Shown piece after piece: positions 36,518-49,057 of a stretch of 64,000 nt of DNA (position 1 is its first letter; each line of letters starts with the position of its first letter). The stretch comes from Cycas panzhihuaensis. Its lineage: Eukaryota; Cycadophyta. The stretch spans positions 73,353,741 to 73,417,740 of the forward strand of contig CM041465.1 of the NCBI GenBank assembly GCA_023213395.1, in the 5' to 3' direction. Both the position numbers and the translations under genes were made by a program. The notes below the pieces were generated by a model, which saw only the letters and a program-made list of their open reading frames with translations, ran no database searches and was not told the DNA's origin.

Positions 36518-38995
36518 AAGAGGAGACTAGCTCCTTCTGTTCTGGTTTGCAGCTACTTAAGGAGATTTGGAGAAAGCCTACAAACACTTGGTGACGACCT
36601 TCGCACTCTGAAGGCGATCCAAGGTTTGTTTGAAGATTTTTCTTGCAGGTTCAAGACTTTACTGGAGTATTTTAGAAGGAAGAGCTTTACTCAAATCTGA
36701 AATTCTTTTTCAGATTTTTTTTACAAGATTTTTGAGCAAAGTACTCACGTTTTTCATGGTTTTTTCATTAAAAATCAAAATTTCTAAGTTATTTCTTCTC
36801 ATAGTTCAGGTGCTAGCATATTATGCAGCTCACTGAAACTCTTTAATGAAGTTTGTTTCAAGTTTTTAAACCTTTTGCAGGCAGTGAATTGTTTCTGGGC
36901 TATTTTCAGCCCTCAAACCCCTCTAAGGAACTCGAAACCCTTAGTGTTGTTTGTATTTAACCTATTTCTTGCTAGTCAAAATTAATAATCTAAAATTGAT
37001 CTGTGAAGATACTTAACAGTGCAGAGGAGTTTTTTCACTATTTTCAGTGAATTTTTTCATCAAAAACTAAGGTTTTTCACTCGTTTTACTCATACTAAGC
37101 TTGCTGTCCAAAATCGACCTCGCATACGGTGAAAGACAGTTCAAAGAAGAAATTCAGTGATTTGTTGCAAGGTTTTGAATCCCACACAGCCGTATGGATG
37201 CCAGTTTCTTCACACTGATAGAGGAGCCCTCCAAAAACTTCAGAAACTCAGTTCTCTCTCAATAAGCAGTCTTTGGCTCTAAAATTTCAAAGAGCACACT
37301 GTTCGGGTATTGCACCCCTGCTCCGAAAATTTCAACTAAAAATACGGAGAAACGACGGAGATCTCATGCGAAACTCCACCCATAGCCCATTTTTCTAATT
37401 GTTCGAAATCTCAAAATTTCGATTTTCTCTTTTAATTTTTTAAAAAATATCATTTGCAAAACTTTAGTATTTGAACTTTAAGTTATAAAAAGTGGAATAT
37501 TTCTTGAATATTCCCATTTTTATAACTTAAGTTACTTTAAAGTCATTTCTAAAGTCATTTAATCATTAAAAATCACTTTTTTAAAAGGGTATTTAGTGAT
37601 TTTTTATTTCTTGAATTCATTTAAGACTAAATCAAGTCTTTTCAAGTATATTTCTAAATTAAAAGTGATTTTCTTCTCTTTATTAAGTCAATTTTACAAA
37701 TCTAGGCACTTTGCATTGTGACCTTAGTTTAAATTTATTAAGAAAAAAATCACATTTTTTTGTATTTTTAAAGCTAAAAATCTTCTAAGTATTGAGTGAT
37801 TTCATTAAATCACCAATACTAATTTGAACTCACCTATTTGGAGACTCAAAAACACTTTTGCTTTAATGTTTTAAAAGGCTCCCTGCATGGTGTCCTTAGT
37901 GTTCAAGTTGCAAAAAAAAAAAAATAATTCAAATTTTAGCCTATGTTTTTGGCTCTTAAAAATTTTTGAACACTTAGTTAATTTTTGAACAAGTGTTAAT
38001 TGACTTTAAGTGAAGTGATTTTTTAAGTGTTTTTATATTGAAAAGTGATATTTATCACTAATTTTTAAAACACTTTTAAGGCACCTTGTATGGTGACCTA
38101 ATGCCCTTAGTCTCAAAGAGGGCTCAAAACATATTGTACTTAATAAAAATCACTTCTCCTTTTGATCATTGGGACTAATTTAAAGTCCCAATACTTAGTG
38201 CTTGATGTCCATTTTCATGCAAGTGGTTCTCTTACCTTCATTTTTTCAACATTAAAAGGAACCCACTTGTATCTTCATCACAAGTTTTGCTTTACTTCAT
38301 TTAGTACTTAAGTTTTTCTTTTTCAAAAAGTACATTGTAAAACTTATTATAATCAAGCATTTGGTTTCTTACTTGAATCAACAAAGCACTACATTTTCAT
38401 TAAAGTGCTCATTATAAAAACACTTCTAATATTTATATTGGTGTACTTACATTGCTTCCTCTTGAAGCCACTTTCATTGTAAAGCTTAAATCAAAGCATT
38501 TTTTGTAAGTACATTTTTCAAGCAAAAAGAAATCTAAGTTCACTTTAAAATCTGCTAAAAAGTGACTTAAAATCTTGTTGGAGAGGCCCGAAAAAGGTTC
38601 AAACCTTGCCTCTAAATTAACCTTAAGCTTAGTGCATTCCCTAGGGGACCAACCGACCGTACGGTCAGTGCACGACAATTAAAGTTACTTGACGGAAAGG
38701 AGGTTCGAAAAGGGTGTTATTGGGGCTATGAATCCCAGGGAAAGCATGGTATATCCATGCAGATCAACCCTATCTACCTTGTCCTAGATTTAACTTGGTT
38801 AACTATTGGATCTCCTCTATAAGATCAGAGTTAGACCAACTCCATAGCCTAGTCCTCTACCCCTCATCATTCCATTCAGTTGTTGGATCTTCTAGTAAGA
38901 TCAGGACTGTTGGTTTCGTTAGAAGGTGGAACTTAAGCGACGAAAGCTTTGAGTTTCCAAGTTATCTGCTAGCTTCAAGCCTTTATAACTGAAAC
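36518..38995 (+). other. element O leader
   Basis: 2.5 kb between PBS and gag with no supported ORF. AT-rich, with many short repeats of words such as AAGTGATTTT and CACTTTT. Probably an untranslated leader with packaging signals, though none can be pointed to. Confidence 0.6.
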
Positions 38996-39803
38996 ATGAC
39001 TGCCATAAACATGCTAAATGCATGCACCATTCGGTTAACAGGACAAGATAATTATCAAGAATGGAAGAGACTCACTCAGAACTTGCTAATCATGAACAAA
39101 TTTTGGAGTTATGTTTCTAGGAGATTACCTCGACCAGCCACCTATTATCAATGGAAATGTTACTGTGCAACCTGATGATGCTTTGCTTGCTGCTTGGGAA
39201 GCCAAAGATGAAATCGCTTTGGCATTTCTTCACATGATTATTGATGTACATGTAGATCAGAATATTGCTTGTGCTAAAACTTTTAAGGAAGCTTGGGACA
39301 CTTTGTCCTCATTGTATGAAAGGCGAGATAAAGCTCACATTTTAATGGTTAAGGTAAAATTGTATTCTGTTAAGTTTGTCAAGCCCATGTCGGCTTTTCT
39401 TTCCTCCATCAAGGAGGTATGTAATGAACTGAATACACTTGGTAGTCCAGCTACAAGGGATGAATTGATCACATTCATCACCAAAGCCTTACCCAAGGAC
39501 TACAATGGCTTCATTTCGTCTACTACAAAAGATGGTTCTCTCAAAACTATGACATTCAACAAATTTGAAAGTCTGCTACTTCAAGAGGAACAAATCTACA
39601 CTAAGGATAATGAGGAAGAACCATCTACATCAAGTGCATTCATGGCCAATTCAAAGGCCAAACAGCAACCCAAACTTGTACTCTCAAAGCAGTTTGGGAA
39701 CATGAACATTGGGTCTTCAAGGACCAATGTTGTATGTCATTATTGTGGCAAACTTGGCCACATAGCACCTAATTGTCGAAAAAAGCAAGTAGATCTATGC
39801 CAA
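38996..39803 (+). pseudogene. element O gag
   Basis: ATG at 38996 gives MTAINMLNACTIRLTGQDNY and QEWKRLTQNLLIM, the opening of copia gag proteins. An extra base near 39119 shifts the frame, which then runs from 39111 with DEIALAFLHMIIDVHVDQNI, AKTFKEAWDTLSSLYERR and FESLLLQEEQIY (UBN2-like gag). A CCHC knuckle, CHYCGKLGHIAPNC, is at 39735-39776. Gag builds the particle and binds the RNA. The original frame continued through a Gln/Arg-rich linker into protease; double TAG at 39804-39809 now ends it. Confidence 0.9.
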
Positions 39804-42800
39804 TAGTAGCAACAGCCACGTCAGTAGTACCAGCGACAACAACAGCCACGTCGGTGATGCCGGCAAAGGTTTGATGCAACAACAACGATGTCAAGAACCC
39901 CTTGACCAAATCGAGGAGGTCAAAGAGGAAGGGGGGGTTTCAGAGGTGGCAATCAATGCCACTCTAATTAGTTTGCAGATGAAGACAAACTGTTTTATGC
40001 ATGTCAAACATCCAAGGTTGATAAAACTTGGATTATTGATTCTAGAGTTTCACAACACATGACTAGAAGTGAAGAGCTCCTTACCAATATCAAGGAAAGC
40101 AAAGGTCAATCAGTGACCTTTGGGAATAATCAATCTATCAAAATTTCTGGAGTAGGCATAATAACTCCATTTTCTTCTTCATCAAGTCCTTCCTTCTCAT
40201 TTCCCGATGGCAATGCCTATTTAATACCTTCAATGGACAAAAACCTACTATTTGTTAGCAAGTTGGATAAGCAACAGATAAGTGTATTATTCAGAAACAG
40301 GAAATGTATAATCAGTGACAAAGAAGACCAAGTAGTAGCTGTTGGCTATGAGGATCAAGGCCTCTACAAATTGGATGCAAATAATATAACACTTGATTCT
40401 GCTTACTTTGGTTCCATTGTCACTCCTTACTTGTCCAAGATGCAACTTTGGCATCAATGTCTAGGCCATTTGAGCTTAGACAATCTGAGGCAGATGATCA
40501 ACAAGAACATGGTACGTGGGCTTCCTAAGATTTATGGAACAAAATATCTTTGTGAAGCGTGCATTATGGGAACTCAGCATCGCTTACCTTTTCCTAAAGG
40601 CAAAGCATGGCGTGCATCACGTCCTCAGCAGCTAGTACATTCAGATTTGTGTGGACCTATGTCCACATCATCTTTTGGAGGAGCTTTATATTACATCTCC
40701 TTCATTGATGACTTTTCTCACAAAGTCTGGGTCAATTTCATCAAATACAAATCTGAAGCATTTTCCAAGTTCAAAAAATTCAAGCTTGAAGTGGAAAATG
40801 AGTCTAGCCATTCAATCAAAATATTAAGGACAGATAATGGAGGTGAATTTATATCAAATGAATTCACTCAATATTGCAAGGATAACGGCATTCAGAAACA
40901 ATTGACTATACCTCACACTCCTCAATAAAATGGAGTCTCCGAACGAATGAATAGAACTTTGGCCAATAAAGCCAATGCTATGATGCATGCACAAGGACTC
41001 ACTCGTGCTTACTGGGCAGAAGCATTTCACACAGCTGCCTATGTGGCCAATCGCAATCCTACTATAGCAATCATCAACATGACACCCGAGGAGGCATGGT
41101 CTGACAAAAAACCTACTATCAGCCATTTGAGGACTTTTGGGTGCACTGCTTATATGCACATTCCCGATTAGCAAAGGAAGAAATTAGACAAGCATAGTCT
41201 GAAATACATCTTTGTAGGATATGCCATTCACAGCAAAGCTTACAAGTTGTATGATCCTATAGGGAAGAAAATGTATCTCTTAAGAGATGTCATCTTTGTT
41301 GAAGAAGATCACAAGGAGGTGCAAACAGCATCCATACAACCTCCCGTTGACAAAGGCAAGAAGATTGTTGAGGCCTTCCTTCCCTCTTAATCTTCTACAC
41401 CATGTACATCATCTGCACCAGCTGGACTGTCTACTTCAACTGAATTTACTCCACTTGATCCAAGCACATCTTCTGTTGATCAACCACTCAGACCAGAAGA
41501 TCTTGAGGTTCAAGTAACTTCGATTCAAAAGTTACCCAAATGGTACACATAAACAGTTCAGGACGGTCACATCATTGAAGGAAAATATCCATCTAAATAT
41601 CGATAGCAAACCAATTATGCACTTATAGCTGAAGTGCTTTGTGTTGATGAGCCTTCCACTTTTGGGGAGGCTTCTAAAAATGAAAATTGGAAGGCTACCA
41701 TGGATGAAGAAATCCATTCTATTGAAAAGAATGGTACTTGGAATTTGGTTAAACTGCCTAAACACAAACAGGCAATCAGTTGTAAATGGGTCTACAAGAC
41801 CAAATTCCATTATGATGGTTCACTTAAAAGGCAGAAGGCCCGCCTTGTAGCAAAAGGATTTAAACAAAAAGAAGGCATAGATTATGAGGAAACTTTTGTA
41901 CCAGTGGCGAACATAAATACCATCAGACTCATCTTGGGCTTAGCTGCTCAATGCAAATGGCCTGTTTATCAGATGGACGTGAAGAGTGCCTTTCTAAATG
42001 GCGATCTTCAAGAGGAGGTATATTTGGAGCAACCTCTAGGATACAAAGTACAAGGCAAGGAGCATTTTGTATATTGCCTAAAAAAGGCATTATATGGCTT
42101 GAAACAAGCTCCAAGGGCATGGTATTCAAAGATCGATGACTACTTCTTCAGACATGGGTTTCATCGATTTACTTCAGATCCTAATTTGTATATAAAATAT
42201 GAAAAGAACCATGTAAATTTTGTTGCCTTGTATGCAGATGACTTAGTGATCACTGGTAGTGACACTAAGATGATTCACATTCTCCAAGATGACTTGAAGA
42301 GAAGTTTCGAGATGACAGATCTTGGACTTCTCCATTACCTTTTAGGCTTTGAGATATGGCAACAGGCAGGCTATATCTTCATCTCCCAAGCAAAATATTC
42401 TTGGGACATTTTGTAGCGATCCAGGATGCACGACTGCAAAACAATGCCTACACCTATGGAGAATGGATCTAAGCTTACTCTTAATGAGGAAGCTGCACCG
42501 GCAGATCTCACACTTTACTGGCAGTTGATTGGAAGTCTCATTTATCTCACCAACACTCGACCAGACATTTCATTTGCTGTTGGGATTTGCTCACATTACA
42601 TATCTCAACCCAATCAGATACATTGGAATGCAACCAAACATATACTTAAGTATATCAAAGGCACATTGCAGCATGGCCTTGAGTATGCACATAATGAGAA
42701 CTTCACTTTGAAAGGGTTCTTAGATTCTGATTGGGCAGGTTGCCAAGATAGCAGGAGATCAACCTCGGGATACTGTTTCTCCCTTGGTTCAGTAGTTGTT

Positions 42801-43166
42801 TCGTGGAGTTGCAAGAAGCAACCCAATGTTACCTTGTCATCCACTGAAGCAGAGTATAAAGCCACAGTCAGCGCAGCTTGTGAGGCTATCTGGCTATGGC
42901 GAATTCTTGAGAAACTTGGACTTGAGCAGGATCACCCCACCAGGATACATTGCGACAATCAAAGTGTGCTCAAGTTAGCTAAGAATCCAGTCTTTCATGC
43001 ACAGACAAAACACATCGAGATCCACCATCACTTTATCAGAGAGTATGTGCAGAATGGTGAGATCAACCTCCAGTACAAACCTACAGAGGAGTAGACAACA
43101 TACATCTTTACCAAGCCTCTTGGTAGAGAAAAGTTTGTAAAATTTAGAGATGGTCTTGGTGTCTGA
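39804..43166 (+). pseudogene. element O pol: protease, integrase, RT, RNase H
   Basis: One frame to TGA at 43164. Protease: TWIIDSRVSQHMT, where DSG has become DSR (40038-40046). Integrase: WHQCLGHL and CEAC finger, then catalytic Asp in HSDLCGP, Asp in RTDNGGEF and Glu in NGVSERMNRT, all kept. RT: CKWVYKTKF, DVKSAFLNGDL and LYADDLVITG with an intact catalytic pair (about 42230). RNase H: DSDWAGC, STEAEYKA and HCDNQSVL. In-frame stops lie at 39804, 39807, 39825, 39855, 39903, 39969, 40926, 41169, 41388, 41550, 41604, 42414 and 43092. Each is one C-to-T change from CAA, CAG or CGA. There is no indel in 3.3 kb. Confidence 0.92.
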
Positions 43167-43184
43167 CTTAACATTGTAAATAGT

Positions 43185-43193
43185 AAGGGGGGG
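43185..43193 (+). other. element O polypurine tract
   Basis: AAGGGGGGG immediately before the 3' LTR at 43194; it primes plus-strand DNA synthesis. Confidence 0.9.
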
Positions 43194-43742
43194 TATTAAA
43201 CCTTATGTTTACATGTTAAGATATTGTACTTTGATTTTCATGTAATATATGTACTTTTTACTTTAGAGGTGACTTATCACTTAAGTGATAAAGTGCACAC
43301 CCACATTCTTTCTAGTGACACAACGTTGTCACTAAAGGGTTAAATGGACCCTCATGCATTTTTGCTCACATGAGAGCCCAAAAGGACACATGTCTAACAT
43401 ATAAGACATGTATCTTAGATGTTTGACACTTGTCAAACATCCAAGGCCTTAGGTCTTTCATCTCACTCTATATAATGAGACCTCTTCTCATTGTCTCATA
43501 AGAGAGTTGGAGCTGTATTGTTATGCTGTCAGTTTGCTAATCAAACTGTTCATTCTTTGGAGGTTGGACCAATTCCAACTCCACATATTGGGCATCATTT
43601 TCTCTTGCTATTTCATTTGTGCTTTGTCTCTTTGTTTTCTCTTTACCTTGAGATTATTATACTTGTTTGTATTTGTACAACTAAAACTAGAGTGATCCTA
43701 GTTTCTAGATCTTGGGACTATTGAGGCCATCTAGCCTCTTTT
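43194..43742 (+). repeat. element O 3' LTR, main part
   Basis: 549 bp aligned to 35951-36499. The remaining 4 bp lie at 49360-49363, after element I and its duplicated CTTTT. Total is 553 bp, the same as the 5' LTR. The first bases read TATTAAAC against TGTTAAAC. Confidence 0.92.
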
Positions 43743-44039
43743 TGAAAAGGGTTAATGACATAAGGTCATTACATTAGTTGATTATTTCGAAAAAGGGTCT
43801 TAAGTGAACTTTAAATTAGATCACTTAAGTGAAATGCACTTTCATGTGCATTATGTGTAATTTCATTTCACCTAACTCAAATGCTCCCTCTCTCAATATA
43901 AAAGTAAATCTCAATGGAGGAGATTCATTCTTACCTCCCCATTTTGTGAGAGCCACTTTCTTTCTCTCAAGTCTCTCTTGCTCCCATGTTTGCCTTTGTG
44001 TTTAGTGCATGGAGATGAAGGATAGATCCACTCTTTTCA
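43743..44039 (+). repeat. element I 5' LTR
   Basis: TGAAAAGGGTTAATG to CACTCTTTTCA. It differs from the 3' copy only in AGCCAC/AGCTAC and GCTCCC/GCTTCC, both transitions. CAATATAAAAG (about 43896) is the probable TATA box. Confidence 0.95.
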
Positions 44040-44041
44040 TG

Positions 44042-44052
44042 TGGTATCGAGC
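44042..44052 (+). other. element I primer-binding site
   Basis: TGGTATCGAGC, the iMet PBS with one base deleted, 2 bp from the LTR end. It is kept in a recently moved element, so it is presumably usable. Confidence 0.8.
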
Positions 44053-46130
44053 TTGCTTCCTTCATATTCCCCACTTGCACTTGCAATGGAGCCATCACTT
44101 CCTTCTCCCCCACAATCCATGTGGTGAAGGAGATTGTGAAAGTGAATTTAGAAATATTTTGAAGTTATTACGATAGCATATTTTGTATTGTTTGCTTTTC
44201 CTTTCTCTTTTGCAGGTTTGGAAGCATAATACAAGGAGTTGTAAGGCCCAAGGATTCCAATCCTTTCGACCATTCATGCTATCTCATTCTTCTTTTCTTT
44301 CCTCTTTTTGTCCATTTAACAGGGAAATGCTACCAAATTTTTCCATTTAGAAGAATGATTGTAAGGGAGTTTTACCTATTTTTTTTAAAGAATTGTGAGC
44401 CATTTAAAATATCTATCATTGTATGCTCTCACCTTACCCATATTGGGATCCTGGTGATCAAAAAATGATGGAAATTTCATATGGTATCATGTGCTAATGA
44501 GATATTAGCAAGTTGAAATTTCTGCAGAAATACAATTTGATTACTGAACTTCACAGGTCTGCAAAATCTTCTCTAGGAGATCCAATTGAAGTGATTCCAA
44601 TTGTCAAAGATGGGGCTCTGAGTCTACTTTCTAGTGCAAAAACCGGCACCTAATTTGGATGTCGTATGAGGAAGTTATTGATGTTTTAGTGAACAGTAGT
44701 TATTTTTAGTAAGAATTCTGGAAAAATATAATTTCCTAACTTTGGTACATCAAAATTTTCCGAACTCATTTTGACTGATTCCACTTCACGAAGATGAAGC
44801 TCGAGTCTAGTTTGCGGACAAAACCGGCACTCCATTTCGACATCGTGGGAGAAAGTTATTGCATTTAGTGAGGAGTACTTTTTTTGTATTAACAAAAAAA
44901 AGAAAAAAGTGAAGAAAATTTCTTCCTTTTTATAAGGCTTAAAAGCCCATTGTAAAAGTGAGGAAAAAAACACCTGGATCAGAGCAATATCCGGTGTCAT
45001 CACTCACTTATTAGCATTGCATTTCAACACTCTAAAATCACCCAAAGCAAGCACTCCAAAGACACTTCAAGCAAGCACTTCAAGCAAGCACTCCAAAAGC
45101 ACTCCAAGCAAGCATTATTTTCAGTTAAATGTACGTTTGATGCAATTTGATAATCTTTTCACTCTTCCTAAAAGGAACGCATCACGTACGTTATTTTCCG
45201 CCATCTTGTACCTGTTCACACACTCGCCAAGGTTGAGATACCTTTGTTGGCAGAATGCCGTGCCATAAAGGAGGTGTGGGTTTCAAGTTGGGACTAGACT
45301 AAACCGGAATATTGGTGAGGTTTGGTTAGCCATACCATCGTGCCTCAATCAGGGATCATCCTGATAACCAACCGGAAAAACTAAAACTTTAATACAAGAT
45401 TAAAATATACCCGATCCAATATCCGTCATAGCCATGGGTATGCACGTACCACTCTTTAGAGGAGGTATATTGCTGCTCATTGGTGAACTGGGTGAGGATT
45501 GGGAGTACCTGGGCTCCGTTGTGACTTGGATTTCATCACCAACCACGATTGCGGGTATTGCGGGTGAAGGCCAAATTAATTCTACTAGAAGCCTAGGCAT
45601 CCCTTCAACAACCTCAACTACACGTTGGACACAAGTTAGAGGTTATTGGGTTGATTACGCATCCTACATTCGAGTTTCAAGTTGTGTAAACCCAATGATG
45701 TCAACTTCTACATTGGCCTACAATCTTGTATATTGATCACTTACTTATTTGTAAAAAGTGATCCATAGTGTAATCACAATCATAGTGCTTCTCATATTCC
45801 TGCTGCGTCAGGTTAATATTTGCTACAAGTGTTAGTGGCCAATTTTTATCATAGTGCTTCTCATATTCCTGCTGCGTCAGGTTAATATTTGTCACAAGTG
45901 TTGGTGACTTTTCTCTAAGTTGCTCCCTTCATCTTTGAGCAACCATTCTCACTTCTTCTTCCTTCTTCTACACTACTTCGTTACATTTCCCATTTGTAAA
46001 TAGTGATCGGTCATTTATTGCCATCACTTTTATAGTCCCTTGTTCATTTCTTCCCTTCTAAAAAGACACAATATCTTCACAGTTCAAGCAAAATGTGAAC
46101 TGCATTCTAAAAGGGAAAGAAAATTAGGAC
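44053..46130 (+). other. element I leader with internal repeats
   Basis: No gag or pol is present here. It contains a diverged pair of about 110 bp (44590-44700, 44770-44880, period about 180, each with AAACCGGCAC), a CAAGCAAGCACT-type short array (45044-45115), and a near-identical tandem pair of period 69 (45780-45838, 45849-45907). A plus-strand open frame at 45434-45736 (100 codons, GMHVPLFRGGILLLIGELGE) has no recognised relative; its sequence may be foreign to copia elements. Confidence 0.6.
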
Positions 46131-47159
46131 ATGTGGTTCACTGGTGTCAGAAATGCTACAAAGTATGAAGGTCTATGGAGAGATCACTTACAACCTACAC
46201 CACTTGTTGCAGCTACAGCTACCACAACTGCTTCAGCAGGAGGTGCTCCAACTGCTCCCACTGAAGTTGTAGCTAAACGCCAATGGGAACTTGATGATGA
46301 TAAAATCCGTGCAGGGATATTGCTTATCACTAATTATTCCCTACATAATCTCATTGATGAAGCTATACATGATACAAAGATGGAAAGTTCTTGAAGTTCT
46401 TAAGAAGAACTTTGACACTAATCGGACTTAGAATTTGTTCACTTAGTGCTGAAGATGAACAAATTGAAAATGCAGAAAGGACATGCAAGTGAGACAATCA
46501 ATCTCCTTCGTCCAATCAAGCAAGCCATTGATAAAGATTTTAAAACTCAATGCATTACATGGGCTTTCTTGATTCAGTCATGTCTCCATATCCCAGATTA
46601 TCAAATTCTATTCGGAGTCTTCAATCCAGTGGAACTTTGAAGACCCAAAACTTTGAGGATCTGACTGATAAGTTCATTGAATTTGATAAGACCTTTGATA
46701 CCAACTTTGCCACTACATCAGATCCAATTGATCGCTTTTGAAGTGGAAGAAGATCTTTGTTACACCAAAAATCAAGGTCAATACTCGTAGAGGTGGTAAT
46801 TCTCGTGGAAGAGGAAGAGGTAGACAACAAGGACAACGTCCTCTTAGTCAACAGGCTCCTCAATTCCAACAAAAAGCGATCTCAAGGCCAAGGCCAAAAT
46901 AATCAACTGGACCTAGATCCAATGAATCGAGAGACAATCTAGCCATTCAATACTTGGGTGGAAATCAAACAATCGTGTGCCAAAGGTGTAATAGAAGAGG
47001 ACATTATGCCAAAAATTGTAGAACTGCCACCAACAAACTACCAAGTTATCAGCGGTAGCCATGGTGCACATAATGTTGATAATACTTCTTTTGAAGATGC
47101 TTTTGGTGGAACGCAATTTGCTCATGCACACCTTCAAAGAATTGGGACCACTTCATCAA
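46131..47159 (+). pseudogene. element I gag
   Basis: The first frame (46131-46394) has TKYEGLWRDHLQ and AKRQWELDDDKIRAGILLIT, the gag start of a well-known plant copia group. Later parts lie in other frames: LLRPIKQAIDK (46446), then SGTLKTQNFEDLTDKFIEFD and PIDRF (46550-46740), an RG-rich linker, and a CCHC knuckle CQRCNRRGHYAKNC (about 46978-47020). At least two frameshifts and several stops block translation, despite the near-identical LTRs of the element. After the knuckle comes no protease, only a short stretch ending at the LTR-like scar. Confidence 0.8.
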
Positions 47160-47185
47160 ATGAAGGATAGATCCACTCTTTTCAT
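47160..47185 (+). repeat. internal copy of element I's LTR end
   Basis: 26 bp identical to 44015-44040 (the last 25 bases of the LTR and the next base). It separates gag remains from the RT start (GGTACATGGGAGCTTG follows). It marks the joint where protease and integrase are missing. Confidence 0.9.
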
Positions 47186-48626
47186 ACGGTACATGGGAGC
47201 TTGTTGATCTACCACTTGGAAGAAAGGTAGTTCAAAATAAATGGGTGTTCAAAAATAAGTATAAATCAGATGGCACCCTAGAAAAACACAAGGCGAGGTT
47301 GGTAGCAAAAGGATTCACGCAAAGGGAAGGTATTGACTACACTGAAATCTTTGCTCCTACAACCAAGTGGCCTACAATCAAAACTCTTATAGCCTTGGTC
47401 GCTCAACAGTTGGAAAATCCACCAACTTGATGTTAAGACCGCATTTCTCAATGGGGACCTTAAAGAAGAAATTTACATGGCTCAGCCAGAAGGATACGAG
47501 ATTGACGGTCAGGAGCATAAAATTTACAGGCTCAAAAGTCCTTATCGGCCTAAAGCAAGCCCCTCGTGCTTGGTTTACCAAGTTGTCACGAAAGAATGAG
47601 GCAACTTGGATATGAGGTTTGTGACTATCAAGATATTGATGTAACATTATTCATCAAGTGCCAAAATGATAAAGTCACTTACCTCTTAATCTTTGTGGAT
47701 GACATGCTCATAACGGGGAATAGTGAACAGGTAATCAACCAGCTGAAGAAGGACCTTGCTAAAACTTTTGAATTGTCTGACCTCGGGTTGATGAAATATT
47801 ACTTGGGAATTGAAGTAACTCAAAGGATGGCAAAATCTTTCCCTCCCAAGAAAAATATATCATCGCTCTTTTGACAAAGTTTCGGTTGGAAGGTGCTCGA
47901 CTACTGGATACACCTATGGAGCCTAATATTAAGCTCTCGGTTGATGGTGACAATAGGGAGGCGGGGCCAACACTCTACAGTGCAACTTGTAGGTAGTCTC
48001 ATCTATACTACCAACACAAGGCGATATTGCACACTCTGTCGGCATTCTTGCAAGATTCATGACAAATCCTAAGCGGAATCATTGGCAAGCCTGTCACAGT
48101 GTTGAGGTACCTAAAGGCGACTAACAAATATGGTGCATTGTATGAACCCAATGTAGAATTTAAACTTTATGCATACAGACTCATACTTTGCGGAGATAAA
48201 GACACAGGAAGATCTACGTGCAGTGCGTAACATTTCTTGGAACATCACTAATATCATGGAGATCCAGACGGAAGATAGTTGCAGACTCAACTACTGAAGC
48301 TGAGTACATCATACGAGAGACAAGCAAGGAGGTGATATGGCTTAGAAAATTGTTGAATACATTAAATGCCACCCAAACAAGTTCTGCTAGCTTACATGTA
48401 GATAATCAATCTACAATCCAGATGGCTAAAAATCTTGTATTTCATGATCGTACCAAACATATAAGTACAAAAGTCCACAGGATTAGAGAACTAGGTCATG
48501 ATGGCACAATTCAATTGAGATCGCCCCACAGCAGATCAAGTGGCGATATCTTCACCAAACCTTGAAGAGGGTGAAGTTTGAACAGTTCCGAAAACAACTC
48601 GGCCTTAGGGCCTCCATCTCTGACTG
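47186..48626 (+). pseudogene. element I RT and RNase H
   Basis: GTWELVDLPLGRKVVQNKWV begins RT directly after the scar. KARLVAKGFTQREGIDYTEI, HQLDVKTAFLNGDLKEEIYM (in a shifted frame) and LLIFVDDMLITGNSEQ follow with an intact VDD catalytic box (about 47695). RNase H: STTEAEYI, LHVDNQSTIQMAKN and TKHIS(T)KVHRIRE, ending near 48565-48626. Frameshifts near 47400, 47560 and 47860-48200 break it. There is no integrase, so this copy could not insert itself. Confidence 0.85.
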
Positions 48627-49057
48627 ATTGAAGGAGATGACAATAGGACCATCATACTCTGTCTCCTTCGTGAAAACCCCTTGTGGCGCGGAAGGACAAG
48701 AGTAAGTCTACGCCTATCCCATTCGTGAAAACCCCATGTGGGCGCAAAAGGATAAGGGTTGTATCATTTTGGAAAATCGGAACCTGTGAAAACCCGAAGG
48801 GGCATGGGGGATGACCAAATGGTATATGGAGACTCGATGATTTCGATTACAAAATTTATTGTCTTGATTGGCTATCTGGCTACATTTAAAGAGCTGCCTG
48901 AGCCAGGTTAGTAGATTAGAAAATTTGTGGGTTTTCTTCCCCATGAGGGTTTCCCACAAAAGTATCATACTAGTTTGCTTTGTAAGAGGCTCAAATGAAG
49001 ACCTCATAGGATAGAATAAAATAGAATGAAATGACCTTCTACCATTAAGGGGGAGAT
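48627..49057 (+). other. element I 3' untranslated region and PPT
   Basis: Contains three spaced copies of GTGAAAACCC followed by GG(C/A)-rich words (about 48670, 48725, 48787). It ends with the purine-rich AAGGGGGAGA at 49048-49057 before the 3' LTR. Confidence 0.7.

Noticed and set aside
41532-41810. Minus-strand frames opposite element O pol
   Set aside because: Mirror frames of the plus-strand RT coding sequence. The same holds for 40854-41174, 41929-42129 and 42614-42865.
48669-48800. GTGAAAACCC repeats as a possible gene or regulatory array
   Set aside because: Only three imperfect copies, located in the 3' untranslated part of element I. Recorded there and not treated as a separate system.
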